This document shows, piece after piece, positions 17,501 to 24,524 of a stretch of 64,000 nt of DNA. A program made the translations under genes and the position numbers. The stretch spans positions 44,087 through 108,086 of the forward strand of contig JAFUAA010000002.1 in NCBI GenBank assembly GCA_017460915.1. The letters run 5' to 3'. Origin of the DNA: Bacteroidales bacterium. Its GTDB lineage: Bacteria; Bacteroidota; Bacteroidia; Bacteroidales; F082. Under the pieces are notes generated by a model, which was given only the letters and a program-made list of their open reading frames with translations, was not told the origin of the DNA and ran no database searches. Numbering within the stretch: the first letter of the stretch is position 1; each line of letters begins with the position of its first letter.

Positions 17501-18958
17501 ACGGGCGGCGGCTCGTATGCCTACGGCAGCTATGCCACACTGATTGCCACGCCTTACAGCGGCTTCGACTTTGCCGGCTGGAGCGACGGTTCGAGCGAGA
17601 ACCCGCACCAGGTGCTGGTGACGGGCAACGCCACCTACACCGCCACCTTTAGCCAAGGCGGCGCGACCTACTACACCGTTTCGGCCTACGTCTCGCCCGC
17701 CGGTTCAGGCACGGTGACGGGCACGGGCACCTATCAGGCCGGCGCCACCTGCACGCTAACGGCCATCGCCAACTCGGGCTACACCTTCGACCATTGGAAC
17801 GACGGCAATACGCAGAACCCGCGCACGGTGACGGTGAACAACAACATGTCGTTCACGGCCTACTTCACCTCCAGCCAATACACCATCACGGTGAACGCCA
17901 ACCCATCGGCAGGCGGCACGGTGACGGGCGGCGGCACCTACGCCTACGGAGCCACGGTGGTGCTGACGGCCACGCCTAACAGCGGCTACGAGTTCCTGCA
18001 ATGGAGCGACGGCGTCTCGATCAGCACGCGCATCATCACGGTGACGGGCAACGCCACCTACACCGCCTTGTTCTCGAACGGTTCCAGCCAGTTCTACACC
18101 CTGACGGTGACGTCCAACTCCCCGTTCCTCGGCGAGACCTCAGGCAGTGGCACCTATCCCGCCGGCTCCGAGGTCGAGATCAGCGCCTATCCGTCGGTCT
18201 ACGCCCACTTCATCAAGTGGAACGACGGCAACACGGAGAACCCGCGCAACGTGGTGGTGAACAGCGACATGGAGTTCGTGGCCGAATTCGGCACGGCCGA
18301 GCAATACACGATTGAGGTGGTGAGTGCCAACGAAGCGATGGGCCAAGCCTTTGGCGGCGGCACCTTCACCGAAGGCGATGTGATCGAAATCAGCGCCGTG
18401 GCCTACACGGGCTACGTCTTCACGGGCTGGCAAGACGGCAACACCGACAACCCGCGCAGCATCACGGTGACGGGCAACGCCACCTACACTGCCCAGTTTG
18501 CCGAGAACTCGGTGACCACCTACACCGTCACCCTCATCTGCAACACGAGCGAGGGCACCGTCTCGGGCGGCGGCGTCTACGTGGCCGGCACCGTGGCCTA
18601 CGTGCAAGCCTTCCCGAACGACGGCTACGACTTCGACAAGTGGAACGACGGTAGCACCGACAACCCGCGCGAAATCACCGTCAACAGCGACATGACGCTG
18701 GTGGCCTTCTTCAAGGGCACGGGCATCGAAGAGGAAGAGATGAACCCGATGGCGGTCTATCCCAACCCTGCCAAGGAGACCATCCGCCTTGTCGGCATCG
18801 AGGCCAACAGCACGGTCCAGATCTACAACAGTCTCGGCGAATTGGTGAAGACGGTCAGCACAGGGCCCGACCAAGAAATTGGCGTGCGCGACCTGGCGTC
18901 AGGCCTCTACCTGGTGCGCTGCGGCAACCGTACGTTAAGGTTCGTCAAGGAATTGTAA
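14582..18958 (+). CDS. Giant T9SS-secreted adhesin with cleaved-adhesin domains and ten InlB-like B-repeats
   Basis: A 1458-residue surface protein. The signal peptide (MRRLLLIFLSVMAFAGTSVAQ) is followed by a beta-propeller-like region (residues about 22-335, recurrent VVWKNN, VIWKGNA, KIWKDGS). Two cleaved-adhesin/MAM-like domains follow, recognisable by LPFTDGFENG...GWLISPRLFL...WYIDDVSVTE and VPFVMTFDDSEEPG...WYIDDVRVEE. Ten divergent InlB B-repeats of about 70 residues follow from residue 672 (YTITVNA...GGTVSGGGTY...GYEFQGWQDG...VTGNATYTA). The C-terminus VYPNPAKETIRL...GLYLVRCGN is a T9SS type A sorting tail. Cleaved-adhesin domains also occur in Porphyromonas gingipains and haemagglutinins. 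A family A hairpin follows the stop. Confidence 0.88.
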   Translation: MRRLLLIFLSVMAFAGTSVAQDVYSGGYYVSSSVQQAAVYKNGTKLYNTSFSGNYYGDCTGVYADDNDVYWVRNAYYNDEFYYGDVMKNNNAYLNSPTGEGRHIYGLKKNAYGLYAVGCMDINGVRTAVVWKNNDTNVHRQMGDGIYESVAYDTKLGLDDFLYSCGYQHSNSSTYHGVIWKGNAVLHAFDNGTKLYGIDYYEGYFYTVGLSVESGVNKLKVWQTDASTGWTSVPYTISSSLSPSFIDERFSIHVDAAGDIYVNGMDGSVDKIWKNGGVLYFANITYGYAVSVNSNGVYYCGESDGGKIWKDGSVLYSPSDCNGMTCLYINEPECTESDILALPFTDGFENGNTSWPCWTKLDVDNSNGTNISYWNRCGKRIQPGIATGNYCAAHRFGPGGNAQEGWLISPRLFLQPGRDNTTLTFKTCEGYPTSLEYEGVWVSTNSNPTTTSAYTQVWTQTNASDSWKNVTIDLSAYQGQAIYIGFKYTGTFAHSWYIDDVSVTESWSPCGTYSVPFVMTFDDSEEPGYCWYIDDHDHTGDNRCWKYNESEHCVYHPYGQSGQAQMGFLCTPKIQLPAGHDYVLKFKSKNSSSGSGMQNMIWLKQNETGVPNPGSYTTQIWNDTQFPTSWTEVEVPLTAYAGSTITLNFAYYGTYAHNWYIDDVRVEEAVAQYTITVNANNNAWGTVSGGGTYNAGETCTLHATPASGYQFESWKKNGTVVSTNPNYSFTVTESATYTAYFSETPVTYYTITTNVTPAGSGTVTGAGTYQEGSTVTLTATPNNGYTFSQWQDGNTQNPRTITVTQNATYTATFVQDNYVITVNASPANGGTVSGGGAYHYGETATLAATANSGYEFQGWQDGNIDNPRSITVTGNATYTAIFGEVGTTYYTITTNVSPAGAGTVTGGGTYEEGSVVTLTATANPGYTFDHWNDGVTQNPRTVTVTSSMSFTAIFTQNMYTITVVANPSNGGTVTGGGSYAYGSYATLIATPYSGFDFAGWSDGSSENPHQVLVTGNATYTATFSQGGATYYTVSAYVSPAGSGTVTGTGTYQAGATCTLTAIANSGYTFDHWNDGNTQNPRTVTVNNNMSFTAYFTSSQYTITVNANPSAGGTVTGGGTYAYGATVVLTATPNSGYEFLQWSDGVSISTRIITVTGNATYTALFSNGSSQFYTLTVTSNSPFLGETSGSGTYPAGSEVEISAYPSVYAHFIKWNDGNTENPRNVVVNSDMEFVAEFGTAEQYTIEVVSANEAMGQAFGGGTFTEGDVIEISAVAYTGYVFTGWQDGNTDNPRSITVTGNATYTAQFAENSVTTYTVTLICNTSEGTVSGGGVYVAGTVAYVQAFPNDGYDFDKWNDGSTDNPREITVNSDMTLVAFFKGTGIEEEEMNPMAVYPNPAKETIRLVGIEANSTVQIYNSLGELVKTVSTGPDQEIGVRDLASGLYLVRCGNRTLRFVKEL
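16595..18717. repeat. Array of ten InlB-like repeat units, DNA level
   Basis: Units of about 200-220 bp encode the B-repeat. Phrases such as ACGGTGACGGGCGGCGGCAC and ACGGGCAACGCCACCTACAC recur almost unchanged. The middle units alternate between two subtypes (YYTITTNVSPAG and YTITVNANPSNGG), suggesting duplication of a two-unit block. Confidence 0.8.
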
Positions 18959-18960
18959 GG

Positions 18961-18992
18961 TTGTGGAGACGCGATTCATCGCGTCTCCACAA
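18961..18992. terminator. Family A hairpin acting as terminator after the giant adhesin gene
   Basis: The arms TTGTGGAGACGCGAT and ATCGCGTCTCCACAA are a perfect 15-bp stem with loop TC, followed by TTTGTTTTTT, so it fits an intrinsic terminator. It starts 2 bases after the stop codon. A second, degraded copy lies at 19005-19033 (GAGACGC with GCGTCTC). Confidence 0.8.
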
Positions 18993-19139
18993 TTTGTTTT
19001 TTCCGAGACGCAATGAATCGGCGTCTCTACAACATCAACCGCCGCGTGATAACCAAACACCAACTCCCCATTCCCCCGAAGGGAAGCCTTATTTTTGTTC
19101 TTTTTTTAGATAAACCATGTTCCTCCGTTTCTTTTTTCC

Positions 19140-19147
19140 TATTTTTG
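19140..19147 (+). promoter_or_regulatory. -7 promoter element of the metallopeptidase gene
   Basis: TATTTTTG lies 32 bases before the ATG at 19180. Confidence 0.6.
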
Positions 19148-19179
19148 CGGCATCATTAATCCCATAAAATCGTACAATC

Positions 19180-20043
19180 ATGAAAATGGATGGCAGAAGA
19201 ACAAGCACCAACGTGGAAGACCGCCGAGGGAAAGGTGCTGCAACCGCAGGAGGCTTAGGCTTAGGCGGTATCCTCATAGCAGGTCTGATATGGCTCCTCA
19301 CGGGTAGGGCTCCCGACGCCCAAACCCTCAGCGGATTGTCGGGCGAGGGTGCCACGACGACCGAATACGTCCCCACCGAGCAGGAGAAGGCTTTCGAATT
19401 GTTTGCCTCGCAAATCCTCGCCTCGACGGAGGATGTTTGGACGGCAGAGTTCAAGAAGTATGGCGCCACCTACCGTACCCCCACGATGGTGATTTTCAAA
19501 GGATCGGTCAACAGCGGTTGCGGCAACGCCACCTCCGACACGGGTCCGTTCTATTGCTCCGCTGATGAGAAACTTTACCTCGACCTCGACTTCTTCAACG
19601 AGATGCAACAATCGATGGGCATCAAGGGCGACTTTGCCTGCGCCTACGTCATCGCCCACGAGGTGGGGCACCACGTCCAGAACCTGATTGGAACCCTCGC
19701 CGAAGGCCACCAACAGATGGCCAAATACGGCAAAAGCGACCCGAGATACAATGAGACCAGCGTCCGCATAGAGTTGCAAGCCGACTTCTTTGCCGGCGTG
19801 TGGGGCTATCATGAGAATAAGATGTTCGGCTCGTTGGAGGACGGCGACCTGGAGGAAGCCATCAACGCGGCCCAGAAAATCGGCGACGACTACCTGCAAC
19901 GTCAGGCAGGCTACCGCCAAGTGCAATCGGACCTCTTCACCCACGGCACTTCCCGACAGCGTATGCGTTGGCTGAAGAAAGGTCTGCAAACTGGCGACCT
20001 GAACCAAGGCGACACATTCTCGATTCCTGAGAGCCAGCTGTAA
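19180..20043 (+). CDS. YpfJ-like neutral zinc metallopeptidase
   Basis: A 287-residue single-pass membrane protein of the putative neutral zinc metallopeptidase family. After a charged N-terminus (GRRTSTNVEDRRGKG) there is one membrane segment (about residues 23-40). The domain then contains the family phrase SGCGNATSDTGPFYCSADEKLYLDL and the zinc site HEVGHHVQ, with the downstream acidic motif RIELQADFFAGVW. The ATG at 19186 is an alternative start. Family length is about 280-300, so the gene is complete. The substrate is unknown. A hairpin terminator follows. Confidence 0.92.
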   Translation: MKMDGRRTSTNVEDRRGKGAATAGGLGLGGILIAGLIWLLTGRAPDAQTLSGLSGEGATTTEYVPTEQEKAFELFASQILASTEDVWTAEFKKYGATYRTPTMVIFKGSVNSGCGNATSDTGPFYCSADEKLYLDLDFFNEMQQSMGIKGDFACAYVIAHEVGHHVQNLIGTLAEGHQQMAKYGKSDPRYNETSVRIELQADFFAGVWGYHENKMFGSLEDGDLEEAINAAQKIGDDYLQRQAGYRQVQSDLFTHGTSRQRMRWLKKGLQTGDLNQGDTFSIPESQL

Positions 20044-20063
20044 TCGCTAAAGGCTATTGAATC

Positions 20064-20112
20064 AACGGGTTCCGCAACGGAAAATCATTCCGTGCGGGCC
20101 CGTTTCTTTTTT
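20064..20112. terminator. Intrinsic terminator between convergent genes
   Basis: AACGGG at 20064-20069 pairs with CCCGTT at 20099-20104. Inner helices are CCGC with GCGG and CGGAA with TTCCG, and the structure is followed by TCTTTTTTT. It ends the metallopeptidase transcript and overlaps the 3' end of the leftward transporter gene. Confidence 0.75.
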
Positions 20113-20993
20113 TCGTAATACCAGATCTGCCAGCTGTTGAACAGGTTTTGCAGGACGGAATAAAACGCCAGATAGACCGAAGCCAAAGGATGCAGGTAAT
20201 GGTTGGCCATCCAGATGCCCATGGCCGAGTTTTTCTGCCCGAGTAGCTGTCCGCCCGCAATCGTGTCTCCGTATTTATGCCCAATCCATTTGCCTAAGCC
20301 AAATTGGATGATACAAAACAACAAGGCAGACACGCCAAGCCAGCCGATGCTGCCCCAGTTGCCGTTGCCATGCAGGAAGATGAAGTCGATGGTCTGGCCC
20401 AAGGTCAAAAACAGAGCTATGGCCCAAAAATAGAAGGCCAGGCCTTTGTAGCGACTTAAGAAACCGTTGGCTTTGGGCCACCACAATTGCAAGGCCAAAG
20501 CCACAAAAAACGGCAGCCCGATGACCGTCCCGATGCGTTTCAGGATTTGCAGGAACGACGCCACGAAAGGCATGTCCTGGTTGACGCCGATGAAAGAGAA
20601 ATAGATGGGCGCGACGAGGGAAACCACCAAGTTGCCGATGACAGTGTAGGAAGTTACCGTGTTGCGGTCGGCACCCAGCATCGTGCTGACCACCGCCACC
20701 GAAGCCGCCACGGGACACAGCACTCCGATGAGCACGCCCTCAGCGATGATCTCGTTAACATTCAATGCTTTCAGTAATTCATATCCACCTAAACTCACCG
20801 CCACCTGAAAGAGGATAATCCAAACGAACAGTGGCTTGAAACGCAGTTTTTTGATGTCGACGGCAGTGAAAGTCAGCAGCAAGATGGTGAAGATGATATA
20901 GGGCACCACCACGCTCAGGGCGGCACAATAGTCGTGCAGCAGCAAACCCAGAACGATGGCGATGGGCAGGACGTAACTTTTCAGTTTTTGCAT
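20085..20993 (-). CDS. Bile acid:sodium symporter (BASS) family-like transporter
   Basis: A 302-residue polytopic inner-membrane protein with about nine or ten hydrophobic segments. The pattern matches the BASS/SBF fold: LIGVLCPVAASVAVVSTMLGADRNTV, a first crossover with a conserved Pro, and the second half GQLLGQKNSAMGIWMA...QNLFNSWQ. Members carry organic anions, pantoate-like acids or arsenite with sodium. The substrate cannot be told. No partner gene is adjacent, and transcription is convergent with the metallopeptidase. The C-terminus is basic (KKKRARTE). Confidence 0.75.
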   Translation of the reverse strand: MQKLKSYVLPIAIVLGLLLHDYCAALSVVVPYIIFTILLLTFTAVDIKKLRFKPLFVWIILFQVAVSLGGYELLKALNVNEIIAEGVLIGVLCPVAASVAVVSTMLGADRNTVTSYTVIGNLVVSLVAPIYFSFIGVNQDMPFVASFLQILKRIGTVIGLPFFVALALQLWWPKANGFLSRYKGLAFYFWAIALFLTLGQTIDFIFLHGNGNWGSIGWLGVSALLFCIIQFGLGKWIGHKYGDTIAGGQLLGQKNSAMGIWMANHYLHPLASVYLAFYSVLQNLFNSWQIWYYEKKKRARTE

Positions 20994-21034
20994 TCAATTT
21001 CAATTTGGGGCTGCAAAATTGCGAAAATAATGCG

Positions 21035-21042
21035 TAACTTTG
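21035..21042 (+). promoter_or_regulatory. -7 promoter element of the EcoRV-like R-M operon
   Basis: TAACTTTG lies 18 bases before the endonuclease ATG at 21061, giving a very short leader. Confidence 0.6.
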
Positions 21043-21060
21043 CCGCTGAAATCTTGTTCT

Positions 21061-21867
21061 ATGGAAAAAAACACATTTCAGAAACTTCTTGCCGAAGAAG
21101 TGAATACCTATAAAGCACTGCTTGAGACCAAGTCGGGCGATTGGATCGTGAAGGGTTTCATTGATATAAACAAGAACATTTACACGATAACCAATGATAC
21201 CAAAGTTGTCTCCAAAATCATTGAAATCATCCTGATACCCAAGTTGTATGCCTTTGCCAAACGCAATGGTTTGACGATGGAACTTCCTTCCGCGCAGAAT
21301 TACTATCCCGATTTGACCTTCAAGGACACAGAGGGCAATCTTTTCGCTGTGGATTTTAAGTCGAGTTATTACGGTGAAGACGGAAGAGTGAATGGCTTGA
21401 CTTTAGGCTCTTATTGGGGATATTTCCGAAATCGTGACGTGAAAAAGAACATGGATTATCCTTATAATGATTATAAATGCCATTTGGTCATTGGGATGTT
21501 GTACAAACAGAGCGTGACCGACAAGAACGAAAAAGATGTTTACGGCATAGACGAACTGGACGCCATCAAGTCGGTCATTGAGCAATTCGTGTTTTTTGTC
21601 CAACCCAAGTGGAAGATTGCCAGCGACAAAACTGGTAGTGGCAACACGAGAAACATTGGCGGCATTGTCGAAATCGACAAGTTGGTCAAAGGAGAAGGCC
21701 CATTCGCGGAGTTGGGTGAAGATGTGTTTGATGATTATTGGATGAATTACTTCAATACAACGGATGCCCAAAAATCTAACATCGGGGCTCCACATTATCA
21801 CAATCTCGCGACATACAAGGCCTATCTTGACAAGCAAAAAGAAATCCGTAATAGAATAAAGGATTAA
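21061..21867 (+). CDS. EcoRV-like type II restriction endonuclease
   Basis: A 268-residue endonuclease resembling EcoRV (245 residues as I recall it) along its whole length. Shared blocks are SDTKVLS-like NDTKVVSKIIEI, QNYYPDLTF, AVDFKSSYY, LTLGSYWGYFRN, YPYNDYKCHLVIG and the Q-loop region WKIASDKTGSGNTRNIGGI. The PD-(D/E)XK site is Asp84, Asp98 and Lys100. EcoRV cuts blunt within GATATC, so the same specificity is likely here by homology. The frame is open a few codons earlier; the ATG at 21061 follows a TAACTTTG promoter. The cognate methyltransferase starts 4 bases after the stop. Confidence 0.9.
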   Translation: MEKNTFQKLLAEEVNTYKALLETKSGDWIVKGFIDINKNIYTITNDTKVVSKIIEIILIPKLYAFAKRNGLTMELPSAQNYYPDLTFKDTEGNLFAVDFKSSYYGEDGRVNGLTLGSYWGYFRNRDVKKNMDYPYNDYKCHLVIGMLYKQSVTDKNEKDVYGIDELDAIKSVIEQFVFFVQPKWKIASDKTGSGNTRNIGGIVEIDKLVKGEGPFAELGEDVFDDYWMNYFNTTDAQKSNIGAPHYHNLATYKAYLDKQKEIRNRIKD

Positions 21868-21871
21868 GGAA

Positions 21872-22786
21872 ATGGCAATAACAATTCCTCCCATAAAATC
21901 GCAAGGCATAAAAACGAAACTCGTTCCGTGGATTAATGACCTTATCCTGACCTCGGGAACAAACTTGGAAGCCCGTTGGATTGAGCCTTTTTTCGGAACC
22001 GGTGTGGTGGGTTTCAATTCCCCAATGTGTGGCGCACATATTGTTGGTGATACGAATCCACATATCATTGGGTTTTATAAAGAGGTGCAAAATGGAGAGA
22101 TTACTCCATACTCAATGCGCGCTTATCTGGAACGCGAAAGCAAGTTGCTTGAAAGTTCCCCCGAAGATGGCTATGAACATTTTCGCCAAGTGAGAGACAG
22201 GTTCAATAGTGAACACAGCCCATACGATTTCATTTTCCTTTCCCGAGCAGGTTTCAATGGCATGATGCGCTTCAATCGTCACGGCGATTGGAATGTTCCA
22301 TTCTGCAAGAAACCCGACAGGTTCTCTCCGGCCTACATTACGAAGATTTGCAACCAAGTCGGCCACATATCCCAAATCCTCAAAAAGAAGGATTGGAAGT
22401 TCGATAATGTTTCCTTCAAGGACACCATCGCCCAAGCCAAAGAAGGCGACATCATATATTGCGACCCGCCCTATTTTGGTCGCTATGTGGATTATTACAA
22501 CGGATGGACAGAGGAAGACGAACAGGCGCTTTTCGAGGCATTGAGGAACACTCTTGCCAAATTCATCCTTTCCACATGGCATCACAATGATTACCGCTCT
22601 AATGAAATGATTGAAAGGTATTGGAAACAATTCAATGTGTTGACCAAGGACCATTTCTACCACAATGGTGGGAAAATCGAGAACCGCCATTCCATTGTCG
22701 AGGCGTTGGTATTCAATTTCGACCTGCATGAGAAAACTATAGTGAAACAAATATACCAATTGGATTTGTTTGGCGAAGCCGTTTGA
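21872..22786 (+). CDS. D12-class DNA adenine-N6 methyltransferase, partner of the EcoRV-like nuclease
   Basis: A 304-residue Dam-like (D12 class) methyltransferase. The S-adenosylmethionine motif is WIEPFFGTGVVGF, and the catalytic motif IV is DPPYFG with Asp198. The segment FIFLSRAGFNGMMRFNRHGDWNVPFC is typical of D12 enzymes. Orientation and a 4-base spacing to the endonuclease make it the protecting enzyme, modifying adenine presumably in GATATC. There is no separate control (C) protein gene. Its AT content is higher than that of the flanking genes, consistent with acquisition by transfer. Confidence 0.93.
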   Translation: MAITIPPIKSQGIKTKLVPWINDLILTSGTNLEARWIEPFFGTGVVGFNSPMCGAHIVGDTNPHIIGFYKEVQNGEITPYSMRAYLERESKLLESSPEDGYEHFRQVRDRFNSEHSPYDFIFLSRAGFNGMMRFNRHGDWNVPFCKKPDRFSPAYITKICNQVGHISQILKKKDWKFDNVSFKDTIAQAKEGDIIYCDPPYFGRYVDYYNGWTEEDEQALFEALRNTLAKFILSTWHHNDYRSNEMIERYWKQFNVLTKDHFYHNGGKIENRHSIVEALVFNFDLHEKTIVKQIYQLDLFGEAV

Positions 22787-22800
22787 TTTGAATTATTATG

Positions 22801-22808
22801 TAATTTTG
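22801..22808 (+). promoter_or_regulatory. -7 promoter element of the DUF362 gene
   Basis: TAATTTTG lies 20 bases before the ATG at 22828. Confidence 0.6.
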
Positions 22809-22827
22809 CCAACAAAATTTTGAAAAT

Positions 22828-23856
22828 ATGAAGAAAACCATCCTAACCCTCGCCGCATTGGCACTGCTCGTCGGCAGCTGCGGCAACAACAATCCGACTC
22901 AAGAAAACACCAACACCAACGAAATGGAACAACAAGCACAACCCGAAGCGACGAACCCCGTCGTTTACATGACCAAGGACATCAGCCCCGAAGGCCTGGT
23001 GAAGATTTACGAAGCCCTCGGCGTGAAACCTGCCGAAGGTCAACGTGTGGCCGTGAAAATCAGCACGGGCGAAAGTGGCGGGCACAACTACCTGAAGCCC
23101 GAGCTCATCAAGGACTTGGTGAACACCGTCAATGGCACCATCGTGGAATGCAACACTGCCTACGGCGGCTCGCGCCAGGACGTGAAGAAACACTGGGAGA
23201 CCATCAAGGAGCACGGTTTCCTCGACATCGCCAAGGTCGACATCATGGACGAATTCGGCGAGATGCAGATTCCTGTCGTGGACACCACCTATATCAAACA
23301 CGACATCGTGGGCGAGCACTTGGCCAACTACGATTTCATGGTCAATTTGGCCCACTTCAAGGGTCATGCCATGGGCGGCTTCGGCGGCGTGCTGAAGAAC
23401 CAGAGCATCGGCGTGGCTTCGACGGGCGGCAAGGCCTACATCCACTCCTGCGGCTACACCACCGACCCCGCTGAATGCTGGAGCCACATCGAGAACCAAG
23501 ACGGCTTCCTCGAATCGATGGCCGCTGCTGCGCAAGGCGTGCACAACTACTTCAAGCAAGAAGGCAAGGACATCATCTACATCGACGTGATGAACAACCT
23601 CAGCGTCGACTGCGACTGCGATGCCCATCCCGCTGACCCCGAAATGAAGGACGTAGGCATCCTGGCCTCCACCGACCCTGTCGCCCTTGACCAGGCCTGC
23701 ATCGACCTCGTGTTCAACTATCCCAACGCCGAAGGCGACGACGCCACCGCGCTTATCAACCGCGTCAACCGTCAGCATGGCATCCACATCCTTGAACATG
23801 CCGCCAAAATCGGTCTTGGAACCCGTGCATATGAATTGGTTAACATCGACAAATAA
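22828..23856 (+). CDS. DUF362 domain lipoprotein
   Basis: A 342-residue lipoprotein. The signal MKKTILTLAALALLVGSC gives a lipobox VGSC (Cys18), followed by an Asn/Thr/Glu/Gln-rich linker. The DUF362 domain runs from about residue 45 to the end, with typical phrases VAVKISTGESGGHNYLKP, MVNLAHFKGHAMGGFGGVLKN and GILASTDPVALDQACIDLV. DUF362 proteins are often fused to ferredoxin domains, but none is present here, though Cys-rich DCDCDAH is. Function is unknown; a redox or metal role is possible. The exported nitroreductase-like gene follows after 11 bases and is surely cotranscribed. Confidence 0.85.
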   Translation: MKKTILTLAALALLVGSCGNNNPTQENTNTNEMEQQAQPEATNPVVYMTKDISPEGLVKIYEALGVKPAEGQRVAVKISTGESGGHNYLKPELIKDLVNTVNGTIVECNTAYGGSRQDVKKHWETIKEHGFLDIAKVDIMDEFGEMQIPVVDTTYIKHDIVGEHLANYDFMVNLAHFKGHAMGGFGGVLKNQSIGVASTGGKAYIHSCGYTTDPAECWSHIENQDGFLESMAAAAQGVHNYFKQEGKDIIYIDVMNNLSVDCDCDAHPADPEMKDVGILASTDPVALDQACIDLVFNYPNAEGDDATALINRVNRQHGIHILEHAAKIGLGTRAYELVNIDK

Positions 23857-23867
23857 TTGTTTACATT

Positions 23868-24524
23868 ATGAAGAAACTGCTTTTCGTTTTCGCTTTGGCC
23901 GTGATTGCCGCCTTCAGTTCATGCGGCCCTTCGACTTCTTCGACAGGCTCAGGAGCCTCAACTGTTGATAACAACACAAACGAAATCACCATGAACACTA
24001 CCATGCAAGACCTGCTGACGCGCCGCAGCGTGCGCAGCTACACCGACCAGATTCCTCCGAAAGAAGTCATTGAGGAAATCATCGAGGCTGGTACCTATGC
24101 CCCCACGGGCATGAACCGCCAGGCCCCCATCATCGTGGCCGTCACTAACTGCGAGGTGCGCGACAAGTTGAGCAAGCTCAACGGCGCCGTCTTTGGTCCC
24201 GACAACGACAGAGATCCTTTCTACGGCGCTCCTGTGGTATTGGTCGTTTTGGCCGACACCACCGCTGCCTTCACCTGGAAAGAAGACGGCTCGCTGGTGA
24301 TGGGCAACCTGCTTAACGCCGCCCACGCCAAAGGCTTGGGCTCCTGCTGGATCCACCGCGCCAAAGAGGTCTTCGAGACCGAGGAAGGTAAGGCCATCCT
24401 GCGTGAACTTGGCATCGATGACACCAAGTACGTCGGCATCGGCAACTGCATCCTCGGCTATACCGCTGGCGACTATCCCGAGGCCAGACCGCGCAAGGAA
24501 AACTACGTCTACTGGATTGAATAA
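23868..24524 (+). CDS. Nitroreductase-family protein exported as a lipoprotein
   Basis: A 218-residue protein with a lipoprotein signal (MKKLLFVFALAVIAAFSSC, Cys19), a short linker and a nitroreductase domain from about residue 45. Recognisable parts are LLTRRSVRSYTDQ, EAGTYAPTGMNRQAP, YGAPVVLVVLAD, and LGSCWIHRAKEVF...LGIDDTKYVGIGNCILGY. Nitroreductases bind FMN and are normally cytoplasmic; the lipid-anchored form implies cofactor loading outside or before export. The linker sequence just after Cys19 (GPSTSSTGSG) is encoded by a family C repeat. The next gene starts inside its stop region. Confidence 0.87.
   Translation: MKKLLFVFALAVIAAFSSCGPSTSSTGSGASTVDNNTNEITMNTTMQDLLTRRSVRSYTDQIPPKEVIEEIIEAGTYAPTGMNRQAPIIVAVTNCEVRDKLSKLNGAVFGPDNDRDPFYGAPVVLVVLADTTAAFTWKEDGSLVMGNLLNAAHAKGLGSCWIHRAKEVFETEEGKAILRELGIDDTKYVGIGNCILGYTAGDYPEARPRKENYVYWIE
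23925..23958. repeat. Family C repeat copy within the nitroreductase linker
   Basis: GGCCCTTCGACTTCTTCGAC followed by AGGCTCAGGAGCCT is a recognisable family C arm with a short TTCTTCGAC duplication. It is translated in frame immediately after the lipobox cysteine. Confidence 0.65.

Noticed and set aside
16595-18717. Possible CRISPR array because of many regular repeats
   Set aside because: The repeats are protein-coding, about 210 bp long and divergent, with no spacers.
22843-23799. 318-codon minus-strand frame opposite the DUF362 gene
   Set aside because: Antisense shadow of the codon usage; no promoter or domain.
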